DNA of 64,000 nucleotides from Glutamicibacter nicotianae. GTDB lineage: Bacteria; Actinomycetota; Actinomycetes; Actinomycetales; Micrococcaceae. Location of the stretch: assembly GCF_006539525.1 (NCBI RefSeq), contig NZ_BJNE01000002.1, positions 248,001-312,000 of the forward strand, read 5' to 3'. Made by a program: the position numbers and the translations under genes. The notes under the pieces were generated by a model. That model did not search any database. It had not been told where the DNA came from and was given only the letters and a program-made list of their open reading frames with translations. Positions 1-7,873 of the stretch are shown here, piece after piece. Each line of letters starts with the position of its first letter. Positions within the stretch are counted from its first letter, which is position 1.

Positions 1-725
1 AGGTAACCCTCTAATTGCAATGTTGAACGAGCGCCCCCATTGGTTCGGACCCGTTTCATGAAGTCATTCTGCTGCGCTACGGTTGCTATGATATTGCGGG
101 AGATTCTCATGTTTGTCGCCGTGCGGAGTAGCTCGTTGACCCGAGCCTGACCACTCTTAGGTGCCATTATGCGTGCAACTTGTTCCTCGGATAACTGCAA
201 TAAGATATTGGGCTGCATAGGAGCATCTTTGAACAGCCATTTTATGCGGGATTTACCTAGGGCATTAAGGCTACCTTTCAGGTCCCTATTTTTGCCGACG
301 TTTCGGTGTTCGGGAGTTGCCCGAACAAGGCCAATACTCCAGACGGAATTCGCATCATTGGCAACAGATCCCAGGATGAGATGACCAATACTCTCGGGCG
401 GGAGCATCCATTGACCTGACGCAGAGTACTTACAATCTATTTCATGACCAGCAATTTCGTAATCCATGGCTAATCCATCATTGAATTTAAATTCGCGTTG
501 AAGATTTATCTCAATCAAGGTTCCGTAGTGCGTCTTCTCTGTCTTGTAGAGTTGATCCCATCGATACCGACCAGTGCGCTGACCGTCATATAACTGGTCA
601 AAAGTTTCTCTGAAGACTCGAGCCATGCGTGAGCCGTCCGGATCTGATAGTCGAAACCAATCAAACACTGCATCAAGGCCAGGATCGAAGGGCACCGCTT
701 CACTGACTACTGAAAAAGACAACAT
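1..725 (-). CDS. NaeI-family type II restriction endonuclease (3' end cut by window)
   Basis: Reading the minus strand from ATG at 725 gives 241 residues with no stop before the window edge, so the C-terminus is missing. The protein matches my recollection of NaeI along its length. It has an LYDG motif at residues 45-48, where NaeI carries its DNA-ligase-like site with Leu in place of the catalytic Lys. It has the endonuclease residues E72, D88, D97 and K99 within DYEIAGHEIDCK, and the later blocks SGQARVNELL and IATVAQQNDFMKRVR. NaeI cleaves GCCGGC and needs a second bound site as effector; this specificity is inferred by homology only. The region is AT-richer than the flanking genome, typical of mobile restriction-modification genes. 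No partner methyltransferase lies in the window; it may lie beyond the left edge. Confidence 0.88.
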   Translation of the reverse strand, partial: MLSFSVVSEAVPFDPGLDAVFDWFRLSDPDGSRMARVFRETFDQLYDGQRTGRYRWDQLYKTEKTHYGTLIEINLQREFKFNDGLAMDYEIAGHEIDCKYSASGQWMLPPESIGHLILGSVANDANSVWSIGLVRATPEHRNVGKNRDLKGSLNALGKSRIKWLFKDAPMQPNILLQLSEEQVARIMAPKSGQARVNELLRTATNMRISRNIIATVAQQNDFMKRVRTNGGARSTLQLEGY

Positions 726-807
726 GAGAATACTCTATGGCGGAGGTACTTCATTAACAATTCAAACTAGTTCACATTTCGATCGCTAGTGCGTGATTTG
801 TTCAGGG

Positions 808-969
808 GTGATAGACGAACTTCAAACACGCATAGACAAGGTTCTTGGAGCTGCGCATGATTATCGTTTGGATACGAATGACAACGTTTTGTTATTGAAC
901 ATCTATCCAAAACTTCAGGACTCAGTTTCCATGCAGGCCAGCGTGGGGAAGTATTGTCTCGGTAACTGA
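808..969 (+). CDS. Short ORF of unknown function, divergent from the NaeI-like gene
   Basis: A GTG at 808, overlapped by a purine-rich AGGGG, opens a 53-codon frame ending in TGA at 967-969; an earlier in-frame GTG lies at 793. The peptide has ordinary composition with a helix-like start (IDELQTRIDKVLGAAHDYRL). I do not recognise it. Its position, divergent from the restriction gene in AT-rich DNA, would suit a truncated remnant or a small control protein. It could equally be chance. Nothing else is seen between 726 and 1056. Confidence 0.25.
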   Translation: MIDELQTRIDKVLGAAHDYRLDTNDNVLLLNIYPKLQDSVSMQASVGKYCLGN

Positions 970-1070
970 ACGTGTGAACGTAGGTGCCTGCCGAATGGTC
1001 GCATATTCAGAGTTAGAGATGGCGCTAGATAAGACAGAATGAAAAGCGGGAGATGCTTGGAGGATAAACC

Positions 1071-2129
1071 GTGGATCATGTAAGACTTCTGGCCGATTGC
1101 GACACCGGCATAGATGATGCCTTGGCGCTGGCGTACCTCTGCTCGCTCGACCATGTCTGGATAGAGGCTGTCACAAGCACCCCGGGCAATGTCGATGTTG
1201 AGCAGGTTGCTGCCAACAATCGTGCGTTGCTTGCGTTCTGCGGAAAACTGGACATCCCAGTGCTCATTGGTGCGCGCGAACCTCTGGAGATTCCTTTGGT
1301 GACAACGCCGGAAACTCATGGTCCGCAAGGCGTGGGCTACGCGACTCTTCCAGATCCAATGTCCCCAGAGCCAATGGATCTCGATGCCGTCGATTATTGG
1401 ATCGAAACCGCACGCGAAAACCCAGGCGAAGTGACTGTCCTCCTGACTGCGCCCCTGACCAACTTCGCTCTGGCACTTCGCCGCGAACCTCGTCTTCCCT
1501 GGTTGCTGCGCAAGGTAGTGATCATGGGTGGTACCTTCTACTACCAAGGCAACACCACACCCACCGCAGAGTGGAACACCCATGTGGACCCGCACGCCGC
1601 CAAGGAAGTCTTTTCTGCGTACACTGCTGCTGCTGAACAAGGACTCGATTCCTCGAAGCTGCCGATTGTCTGCTCTCTGGACACTACGGAGCGCTTTGAG
1701 ATGCAGCCCGCCTTCCTGACCAAGCTCTCCATTGAAGCTGGATGCGCTGAACCGGAAATAGTCCAGGCTAGCGACCCCGAAGGGACGTTGAGCAAGTCAT
1801 CGAATCCGCTGGTGCGCTATCTCTCCGATGCCCTACGGTTCTACTTCGAATTCCACCGGCAATACGACCAGGGCTACATCGCCCACGTGCACGACTTCTT
1901 TGCCGCTGGTGTTGCCGCCGGGACGCTGGATTACGAGACCCGCCCCGCAACGGTGGACGTTGAGACAGAATCGCAATTGTTCTTCGGTACCACCGTGGCT
2001 GACTTCCGCGGGCTGTGGGGCAAGCCGGCGAATGCCCACGTGGTTGTGTCAAACGACCCCGAAGCAGGGTTCGCCGAGCTGGTCCAGCGTCTTGGTGCGC
2101 TGGCAACGAAACTCAACGAGAATTCCTGA
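1071..2129 (+). CDS. Nucleoside hydrolase (IunH/URH family)
   Basis: Predicted Ca2+-dependent hydrolase that splits the N-glycosidic bond of ribonucleosides to free base and ribose. The N-terminus carries the family metal motif DCDTGIDD (residues 9-16). The other expected blocks follow: VLLTAPLTNFALAL, the EWNTHVDP region near residue 168, and a late HDFFAAGVA segment. At 352 aa it is slightly longer than typical members (about 310-330 aa). The GTG start at 1071 is chosen because a clear TTGGAGG at 1057-1063 sits seven bases upstream. The next genes downstream on the same strand encode a complete ECF importer, which suggests nucleoside uptake and cleavage as one salvage unit. Exact nucleoside preference cannot be read from the sequence. 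Confidence 0.9.
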   Translation: MDHVRLLADCDTGIDDALALAYLCSLDHVWIEAVTSTPGNVDVEQVAANNRALLAFCGKLDIPVLIGAREPLEIPLVTTPETHGPQGVGYATLPDPMSPEPMDLDAVDYWIETARENPGEVTVLLTAPLTNFALALRREPRLPWLLRKVVIMGGTFYYQGNTTPTAEWNTHVDPHAAKEVFSAYTAAAEQGLDSSKLPIVCSLDTTERFEMQPAFLTKLSIEAGCAEPEIVQASDPEGTLSKSSNPLVRYLSDALRFYFEFHRQYDQGYIAHVHDFFAAGVAAGTLDYETRPATVDVETESQLFFGTTVADFRGLWGKPANAHVVVSNDPEAGFAELVQRLGALATKLNENS

Positions 2130-2158
2130 GTACAGGCAGGTGGGCTAGAATCGTCTAC

Positions 2159-2242
2159 CGGGTCGAGGTGACATAGACCCGCCATTCGCGCGTTGCGGGA
2201 GCAATCCTGCGCGCAATTAACTCGTATCCCCAGGATTGCCTC
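2159..2242 (+). promoter_or_regulatory. Two-hairpin leader before the ECF S-component gene
   Basis: The 116-base gap holds two inverted repeats in series. The first pairs CGGGTC (2159-2164) with GACCCG (2176-2181). The second pairs GAGCAATCCTG (2199-2209) with CAGGATTGCCTC (2231-2242), one bulged base. The only Shine-Dalgarno-like AGGA before ATG 2246 lies inside the second stem, so folding could hide it. This could be an attenuator, riboswitch-like element or protein operator; I do not recognise a known riboswitch class. Confidence 0.4.
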
Positions 2243-2245
2243 ATC

Positions 2246-3052
2246 ATGTCACCGAATCTTCTTTTGCCTGAAGCATCAGCAGCCCAGCTCCTGCGGCGCA
2301 GGGTGCTCGGCGCAGCTGGAACCCTGCTGCTCGTTGGAACCTACCTGTTCCTGGTCATTACCCAACCCACGGGAATCGTCGAAGGCCTGGGCCAGGGTGT
2401 CGCCTTGGCAACTTTTGCCGCCTACCTGATCGCTGCCGTCCTGCTGCTGCTCGCAGTCCTGCCGGACTTGCCGGTCTCCGCCTTGACGCTGATCCCAGTC
2501 GCACTGGCACTGAACATCATCCTCGGCCAATTCGTCGGGTCCGTCATGGTCCCGCTCTACCTGGACTCCATCGGCACCGTGCTGGTGGGCTTCCTGGCCG
2601 GACGCCGTGCCGGCGCCGCCACCGGTGTGCTCAGCACGCTGATCTGGTCGCTATTTGCACCGACCGTCTTGCCGTTCGCCGCGGGAGCCGCGCTGGTTGG
2701 CTTCCTCGCGGGAACCGCCGCTCGCTACGGAGCTTTGCGCCGCCCCTACCTTGCCCCAATTGCAGGCTTGGTTGCCGGTGTACTGGTTGGCGTGGTGTCC
2801 TCCCCGGTGGCTGCCTTTGTCTACGGCGGCACCTCGGGAGTCGGTACCGGCGCAGTAGTGGCGGCCTTCCGCTCCATGGGTGATTCACTGCTTTCCGCGG
2901 TTACCAAGCAGGCCCTGATCTCCGACCCAGGGGACAAGGCAATTGTCTTCCTCATCGCAGCGCTGCTGGTCTTCGCCTTGCCGAAACGCCTGAGCGGTTC
3001 CTTCGAATTCATCCGCCGCTACAAGGTGCTGGGCAAGAGCGGAAACAAGTAG
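2246..3052 (+). CDS. ECF transporter S component (substrate-binding membrane subunit)
   Basis: A 268-residue hydrophobic protein with about six membrane segments. The segment LDSIGTVLVGFLAGRRAGAATG (residues about 111-132) is characteristic of ECF S components, where a conserved region contacts the T subunit. It would bind the substrate and work with the T subunit and fused ATPase encoded next. The gene starts seven bases before ecfT. Substrate is unassigned; the upstream nucleoside hydrolase makes a nucleoside or nucleobase the best inference. A vitamin substrate remains possible because most studied S components carry vitamins. No strong exposed ribosome binding site is seen (see the leader entry). 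Confidence 0.8.
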   Translation: MSPNLLLPEASAAQLLRRRVLGAAGTLLLVGTYLFLVITQPTGIVEGLGQGVALATFAAYLIAAVLLLLAVLPDLPVSALTLIPVALALNIILGQFVGSVMVPLYLDSIGTVLVGFLAGRRAGAATGVLSTLIWSLFAPTVLPFAAGAALVGFLAGTAARYGALRRPYLAPIAGLVAGVLVGVVSSPVAAFVYGGTSGVGTGAVVAAFRSMGDSLLSAVTKQALISDPGDKAIVFLIAALLVFALPKRLSGSFEFIRRYKVLGKSGNK

Positions 3053-3059
3053 ACTACCA

Positions 3060-3818
3060 ATGAAGCGCCGCATCACCCAGTTGCATCCGTTTACCGTGCT
3101 TTGCCTGGCCGTGTTCACGGTCGCGGTGGCTACGGCTGCCAGCGTCTGGTGGCTGAGCTGCGCGGTGATAGTGATGTGCCTGGCCATTGGCGCGGTGGCG
3201 GGCAAGGCCCGCAAGCTCGCGGCGCTCAGTGGTGCCATCATGCTTCCAACCCTGCTGTCCTTGCTGATGATCCATGGACTGGCGTCCCGGGATTCTTCCC
3301 CGGTAATTGCTGCCTGGGGACCAATCAGCCTGACGCGTGGGGGAGCAGAGGTTGCCATGATGTTGGCGCTGCGTACCGCCGTGCTGGTGGTGGTTGGCTT
3401 GCTGTGCGGTTTGCTCATCGATAAGCACCAACTGGTGGCAGCCATTGATTTGTCTCCGGCTCCACCGCAGGCGGGTTACCTGCTTGCATCCACGCTGTTT
3501 CTGCTTCCGCAGATGATGGAAAAGCAGCATGCCATCGGCGAAGCCCAAGCCTTGAGGAAGGCAGGAACCGGCCGTGGCTTGGCCGGGTGGCTGCAGCGCC
3601 TGAGGCTGCGCGCTGTGCCGCTGGTACTTTCCTCGGTGCAGGATGCCCATGACCGTTCGGTTCATCTGGCGGCACGCGGTTTTCCAGCCCGCGGCGAGCA
3701 CAGCAGATTGCGCCAGGTCGCAGATTCGCAAATACAGCGAGGAGTCCGCTGGGTTGCCCTGCTGTGTTCGGTGCTGGTGCCGGCAGCGATTCTGGTGCCA
3801 TTCGGAGGTGCCGCATGA
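3060..3818 (+). CDS. ecfT: ECF transporter T component (EcfT/CbiQ family)
   Basis: Predicted transmembrane coupling subunit that links the S component to the ATPases. Hydrophobic helices occupy roughly residues 10-130. A cytoplasmic stretch follows with the two Ala-Arg type coupling motifs of the family, seen here as EAQALRKAG (about residue 162) and AARGFPARGEHSR (about residue 203). A final membrane helix ends the 252-residue protein. It begins seven bases after the S gene, and its stop codon overlaps the ATPase start (ATGA at 3815-3818), so the three genes form one translationally coupled operon. Confidence 0.88.
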   Translation: MKRRITQLHPFTVLCLAVFTVAVATAASVWWLSCAVIVMCLAIGAVAGKARKLAALSGAIMLPTLLSLLMIHGLASRDSSPVIAAWGPISLTRGGAEVAMMLALRTAVLVVVGLLCGLLIDKHQLVAAIDLSPAPPQAGYLLASTLFLLPQMMEKQHAIGEAQALRKAGTGRGLAGWLQRLRLRAVPLVLSSVQDAHDRSVHLAARGFPARGEHSRLRQVADSQIQRGVRWVALLCSVLVPAAILVPFGGAA

Positions 3819-5212
3819 TGGACATGGAACACCGTGCACCTGTCGAAAGCACATCGGCGCTGCACCTCAGGCTGGGAAGCTTCCGCTACGCAGACGCGGA
3901 TCACGATACCTTGCGCGCAATCGAACTGGAATTATCGCCGGGGTCCCTGACGGTCATTTCCGGCGACTCTGGATCCGGGAAATCCACATTTGGCGGGGTA
4001 CTCGCCGGTATGCTCCCGCGACAGGGCGCCGACAGCTGTGAGGGAACATTTATCCTGGCGGGGCAACGGATCGATTATTCTCCGGAGCATTCGCCACGAA
4101 TCGACGTAGCCGGCTGGGCCAGGCATCTGGGATTGCTGCCCCAGGATGCTGGTCTCTACCTTTCGAGGATTCGCCAGACGGTTGCAGAAGAGCTGGTCTT
4201 CGCGAGGGAGAACGAAGGAATGCCCCGCAAAGAGATGACAGAGCTCATCACCGAGTTTTCCACGCGGCTGTCCCTGGAACATCTGCTGGAACGCGACCCA
4301 TCCAAGCTCTCGGGAGGTCAGGAACGCCTGGTCGCATTAACCGCACTATCCGCCGCTAACCCCTCCATCATTGTGCTCGATGAACCGTTGGCCGGGTTGG
4401 ATTCCACGGCAACTGCAACAGTGACCGCAATGATCACGCGGCTGCGCGCCGCGGGCACCGCGCTTGTGGTGCTGACTCGGACAACTGAAGCATGGGAAGC
4501 CGAAGCGGAGACCCTGTTGACCTTGGCGGACGGAACCTTGCGGCCTGCAACCAGAACAGCTAGAACCGCAGCGTCGAGTTCCAAGCCGAGTGGATTCGCA
4601 GCCGCAGCAGCATCTGAAAAGCCTCTGCTGGCCTTTGCCGGAGTGCAACTCGGATACAAGGGTGCCAGTGCCCCGGTCATCTCCGACCTCGATCTCGAAG
4701 TCCGTGCAGGAGAATGCGTGGGGCTTGCCGGTGCCAACGGAACAGGCAAGACTACACTGCTAAAAGCCGCCGCGGGCCTGCTCAAGCCAATTGCCGGCAA
4801 GTTGCGGGTGACAGCCGAATCCGGAATGCTCCTGCAAAATCCGTCGGACCAGCTCTTCGAGCGAACGGTAACTCGTGAGATTGCCTTTGGCCTTCCCAAA
4901 AAGGGACTCCAACGCGCCCGGGTCCCACGAATTCTTGAGCAACTGGGTTTGGCATCCTGTGCCCAGACCCATCCTTATGAGCTGCCGGCATCGGCCCGAC
5001 GGCTTGTTGCCTTGGCTACCGTGCTGGTGCGCGAACCACGGCTGCTGCTTCTTGATGAACCAACCGAGGCGCTGGATCCGGCGGGGCTTCAAATCTTGAA
5101 CGAGGTCATCGATTCGGTGCTTGAACGCGGGGGAGCGGTGCTGTTCTCTTCCCATGATGAGCGATTCATCGCGCGTACTGCCCATCGGGTGCACAGAATG
5201 CCGCGACAATAG
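3815..5212 (+). CDS. ECF transporter ATPase, two fused ABC domains
   Basis: One 465-residue polypeptide contains both nucleotide-binding domains of the ECF module. Domain 1 has Walker A GDSGSGKST (50-58), signature LSGGQ (165-169) and Walker B IIVLDEP (185-191). Domain 2 has Walker A GANGTGKTT (306-314) and Walker B LLLLDE (410-415), but its signature region reads ELPASARRL (about 389-397) rather than LSGGQ, so one composite ATP site is probably weak. I chose ATG 3815, which overlaps the ecfT stop and has GGAGG at 3804-3808. It powers substrate import with the two preceding membrane subunits. Confidence 0.9.
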   Translation: MMDMEHRAPVESTSALHLRLGSFRYADADHDTLRAIELELSPGSLTVISGDSGSGKSTFGGVLAGMLPRQGADSCEGTFILAGQRIDYSPEHSPRIDVAGWARHLGLLPQDAGLYLSRIRQTVAEELVFARENEGMPRKEMTELITEFSTRLSLEHLLERDPSKLSGGQERLVALTALSAANPSIIVLDEPLAGLDSTATATVTAMITRLRAAGTALVVLTRTTEAWEAEAETLLTLADGTLRPATRTARTAASSSKPSGFAAAAASEKPLLAFAGVQLGYKGASAPVISDLDLEVRAGECVGLAGANGTGKTTLLKAAAGLLKPIAGKLRVTAESGMLLQNPSDQLFERTVTREIAFGLPKKGLQRARVPRILEQLGLASCAQTHPYELPASARRLVALATVLVREPRLLLLDEPTEALDPAGLQILNEVIDSVLERGGAVLFSSHDERFIARTAHRVHRMPRQ

Positions 5213-5353
5213 CCGGGAAATAGCTCCTTGGGCCTTGTTCCACAGACAGCCTTGGCAGTTAGCCAGCTCATATTTCTTGCTGAACTGGAATAGGCCCACC
5301 GAAAGCTTAGTTGGACTATGCAAGTACAAATTCCACTTCAGGAGTCTTATCCC

Positions 5354-6427
5354 ATGGATCTGTTTTCCCCTCTCGCCCTCGGCGACCTCAAGCTGTCCAA
5401 CCGCTTGGTCATGGCACCGCTCACCCGTTCCCGTTCGGGCAAGGACGGCGTGCCCAACGCAGATGTAGTCGAGTATTACCGCCAGCGCGCGTCCCTGGGC
5501 CTGATTGTCAGCGAGGGCACCTACCCGAGCTTTGCCGGCCAGGGATTTGTCCGCCAGCCGGGCCTAGTCACCGAGGAACAGATTGCCGGCTGGAAGAAGG
5601 TCACCGACGCGGTGCACGCCGAAGGCGGCCTCATCGTCGCCCAGGTCATGCACGCTGGCCGCGTCACCCACCCGGAAACCACCGGTGTCGGCTACGTCGA
5701 AGCACCCAGTGCCATCGCGGTTGAAGGCGAGTCGCGCACCTACACCGGAAAGCACGCCTACCCGGTTCCCCACGCGCTGGCCGCCGATGAGTTGCCAAGG
5801 ATCATCGAGGAATTCGTCGCCGCCTCGCGCAACGCAATCGCCGCCGGATTCGACGGCGTGGAGCTTCACGGTGCCAACGGCTACCTGCTGCACGAGTTCC
5901 TGGCACCTTCGGCCAATACCCGCACCGATAGCTACGGTGGGTCACCTGAAAACCGTGCACGCTTTGTCATTGACGTGGTGACCGCGGTTGCCAACGCCAT
6001 TGGCGCCGGGAAGACCGGCCTGCGCATTTCGCCGGAACACAATGTCCAGGGTGCGGTGGAAAACGATCGTGCGGATGTGCTGGCCACCTACACAGCGCTG
6101 GTCCAGGGCATCGCGCCACTGGGCTTGGCTAACCTGAGCATTCTGCACCATGATCCGTCCGGTGAATTGGTCCAGTCGCTGCGCAAGTCCTTCGGCGGCC
6201 CGGTGCTGCTGAACACCGGCTTCGCTGAAATCACCACCTATGAGGAAGCCGCACGCGTGGCTGCCGAAGGCTGGGGCGAAGCGGTGGTCGTCGGACGCCC
6301 TGCGATTGCCAACCCGGATCTGGTGCGCCGCTGGAAGGAACAGTTGCCGCTGAACGAACCGGATTTCGCGACCTTCTACACGGAAGGTCCAAAGGGCTAC
6401 ATCGACTACCCATTCTGGGAGAACTGA
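5354..6427 (+). CDS. Old Yellow Enzyme family FMN oxidoreductase (alkene reductase)
   Basis: A 357-residue TIM-barrel flavoprotein of the classical OYE group (NemA/XenB-like), expected to reduce activated C=C bonds, nitroesters or quinones with NAD(P)H. It starts with the family block MDLFSPLALGDLKLSNRLVM. It carries HAGR at residues 100-103 and the substrate-anion pair H172/N175 with Y177 in LHGANGYLLHEFL. The late GRPAIANPDLV flavin-phosphate segment is also present. I chose ATG 5354 because AGGAG lies at 5340-5344. The gene stands alone; no terminator is obvious between it and the ECF operon. Confidence 0.9.
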   Translation: MDLFSPLALGDLKLSNRLVMAPLTRSRSGKDGVPNADVVEYYRQRASLGLIVSEGTYPSFAGQGFVRQPGLVTEEQIAGWKKVTDAVHAEGGLIVAQVMHAGRVTHPETTGVGYVEAPSAIAVEGESRTYTGKHAYPVPHALAADELPRIIEEFVAASRNAIAAGFDGVELHGANGYLLHEFLAPSANTRTDSYGGSPENRARFVIDVVTAVANAIGAGKTGLRISPEHNVQGAVENDRADVLATYTALVQGIAPLGLANLSILHHDPSGELVQSLRKSFGGPVLLNTGFAEITTYEEAARVAAEGWGEAVVVGRPAIANPDLVRRWKEQLPLNEPDFATFYTEGPKGYIDYPFWEN

Positions 6428-6556
6428 TTTCTGGGTCTGCCGGCACTGCATAGACCAAGCCGCCTTTACCCTCACATTTTCATGACTGGATGTTGATGGC
6501 TTTGTCCAATAAGTCGCGGGTGTAGTAACTAAGGGGAGGAAAGGTCTGTGGAATTA

Positions 6557-6766
6557 TTATCCTCGACGGTGCCGTGCGGAGGGTTTCTTTGCACGGGCTT
6601 TCCGGCCAGTTTGGGAGCCACGCGCCGAGGATAGACGAGGAGTTAGCATATCCTTCTCAACGACTCGGATTGCCCTCAGTTGAGATTCAGTAGGATGGAG
6701 GTCGCGGAGCGTTTTAAAAAGAGCACCATCAACTATGACATTCTCAGCATATACTTCAGGTCCCAT
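6557..6766 (-). CDS. Small basic protein coupled to the GAF-like sensor gene
   Basis: A 69-residue protein beginning MGPEVYAENVIVDG. It has a predicted helical middle (about residues 14-45) and a strongly basic tail rich in Arg and Lys (GRKARAKKPSARHRRG). I do not recognise a family. The start lies 12 bases after the stop of the upstream sensor gene and has a purine-rich GAGGGGG just before it, so the two are almost certainly co-transcribed. The basic tail could bind nucleic acid or acidic lipid, but that is only an inference. AT-rich codon use matches its partner and differs from the flanking genes. The 129 bases from 6428 to 6556 show nothing. Confidence 0.6.
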   Translation of the reverse strand: MGPEVYAENVIVDGALFKTLRDLHPTESQLRAIRVVEKDMLTPRLSSARGSQTGRKARAKKPSARHRRG

Positions 6767-6778
6767 CTGAATCCCCCT

Positions 6779-7627
6779 CTAATCCAAAGCATAGTCCGGT
6801 TCCAATATTTGTGCGAGTAAAGCTGCCGCGGGCACCGCAAGCCTTTCCTCTTTGTCTCGACCGCCCAACAATGATTGCGTAATTGAGATGTTTTCCCGGT
6901 TGGGGATGTCGATCGCAAGTACTCCTAGGATCTTACGAGAACTTGCCGACAGAATAGGGGTAGCCAAGCTTTCGTAGTACTTGCCCGCCATCTCTCGGAG
7001 TTCGTCATCAGTGAATCCAAATCTGTCTTCGTCGCTGAGCGAAGAGAAGATCTGGTCCTCGGGAGCACACTTGTTGCGTAGGGACTGTGACAACGCGACC
7101 CAGTCGCAATGAACTGTTGTCCTTTTTTGGGCCGCTGCTCCTATGGCACCTTTTCCCTGAGTCCATTTAATGATGGAACGTGGAGGAAAATCGTCGAGTC
7201 GGTATCTCTCCAGAAGGTTTAGTTTGAAACCTTCCTTTGTTTTCTTGTACCTGAATACAGATGCCCCGAGATAGACGATATTGACGCCTGTGCTTTCGCT
7301 CAGGGTTTTAAGGGAAGCAAGGAGTACTCGTTGAATATCTTTTCTTAGCGCTTCGTCCCGCCTGGTTCGTTTTGCTTTAACAATGGCCATGCTTCCGTCA
7401 ACTGCAACAATGACGGCTACTGCAATCGCCGAGATGATTGAAGCGATTATCCAGTGTTCTTGTGGGATGCCCAGTAAAGCCGGCATCAGAGGAACAGGGT
7501 CTGTTGAGGTCGGAGGCTTGTACTCAAGCAAAGGCTTGTCGGGTATTTTGGAAATTCCGAGTGTGATTCCAGCAATCAGGCCTGCAACGATTTTCAGGAT
7601 GTCCCAACAGAGTCTAAAATTCTTCAT
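6779..7627 (-). CDS. Two-TM membrane protein with a cytoplasmic GAF-like domain
   Basis: The 282-residue protein has two hydrophobic helices (about residues 8-26 and 57-76), then a basic linker and a soluble domain. That domain shows GAF-like features: a glycine-rich GKGAIGAAAQKRT segment near residue 157 and the terminal strand pair SLATPILSASSRKILGVLAIDIP near residue 226. GAF domains bind cyclic nucleotides or other small ligands, so a membrane sensor role is plausible. There is no kinase, HTH or cyclase domain. A GGAG lies shortly before the ATG at 7627. The gene sits in AT-rich DNA and is followed by a coupled small basic protein. Specific function is unknown. Confidence 0.7.
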   Translation of the reverse strand: MKNFRLCWDILKIVAGLIAGITLGISKIPDKPLLEYKPPTSTDPVPLMPALLGIPQEHWIIASIISAIAVAVIVAVDGSMAIVKAKRTRRDEALRKDIQRVLLASLKTLSESTGVNIVYLGASVFRYKKTKEGFKLNLLERYRLDDFPPRSIIKWTQGKGAIGAAAQKRTTVHCDWVALSQSLRNKCAPEDQIFSSLSDEDRFGFTDDELREMAGKYYESLATPILSASSRKILGVLAIDIPNRENISITQSLLGGRDKEERLAVPAAALLAQILEPDYALD

Positions 7628-7873
7628 CAGGCTCCAAAAAATTATCAGTTTTGCTAAAAAACGAAGAGCTCAAGAGTTATTTCCTTGGCCATGCCCCAAT
7701 GGAATTATAAGCTAAATATTCTGAAAAGGGCATCTACTAGGCAAGTCTTCTCAGCAGCTGTCCTTTGTGAATCCATTTGTCTTTTATGAGGTTAAATTAT
7801 TGGACGCGCATGGTGAATTGTGCTGGACGGTTCCCTCGGGCCGCTGGCTTATTGTCATGTTCTAGCTTCGAAC
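7628..7873. other. AT-rich intergenic region
   Basis: These 246 bases separate the start of the GAF-like gene from the stop of the PheC-like gene. They are AT-rich and probably hold the promoter of the GAF-like gene. I see no coding frame of interest, no clear terminator hairpin and no repeat. Confidence 0.4.
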
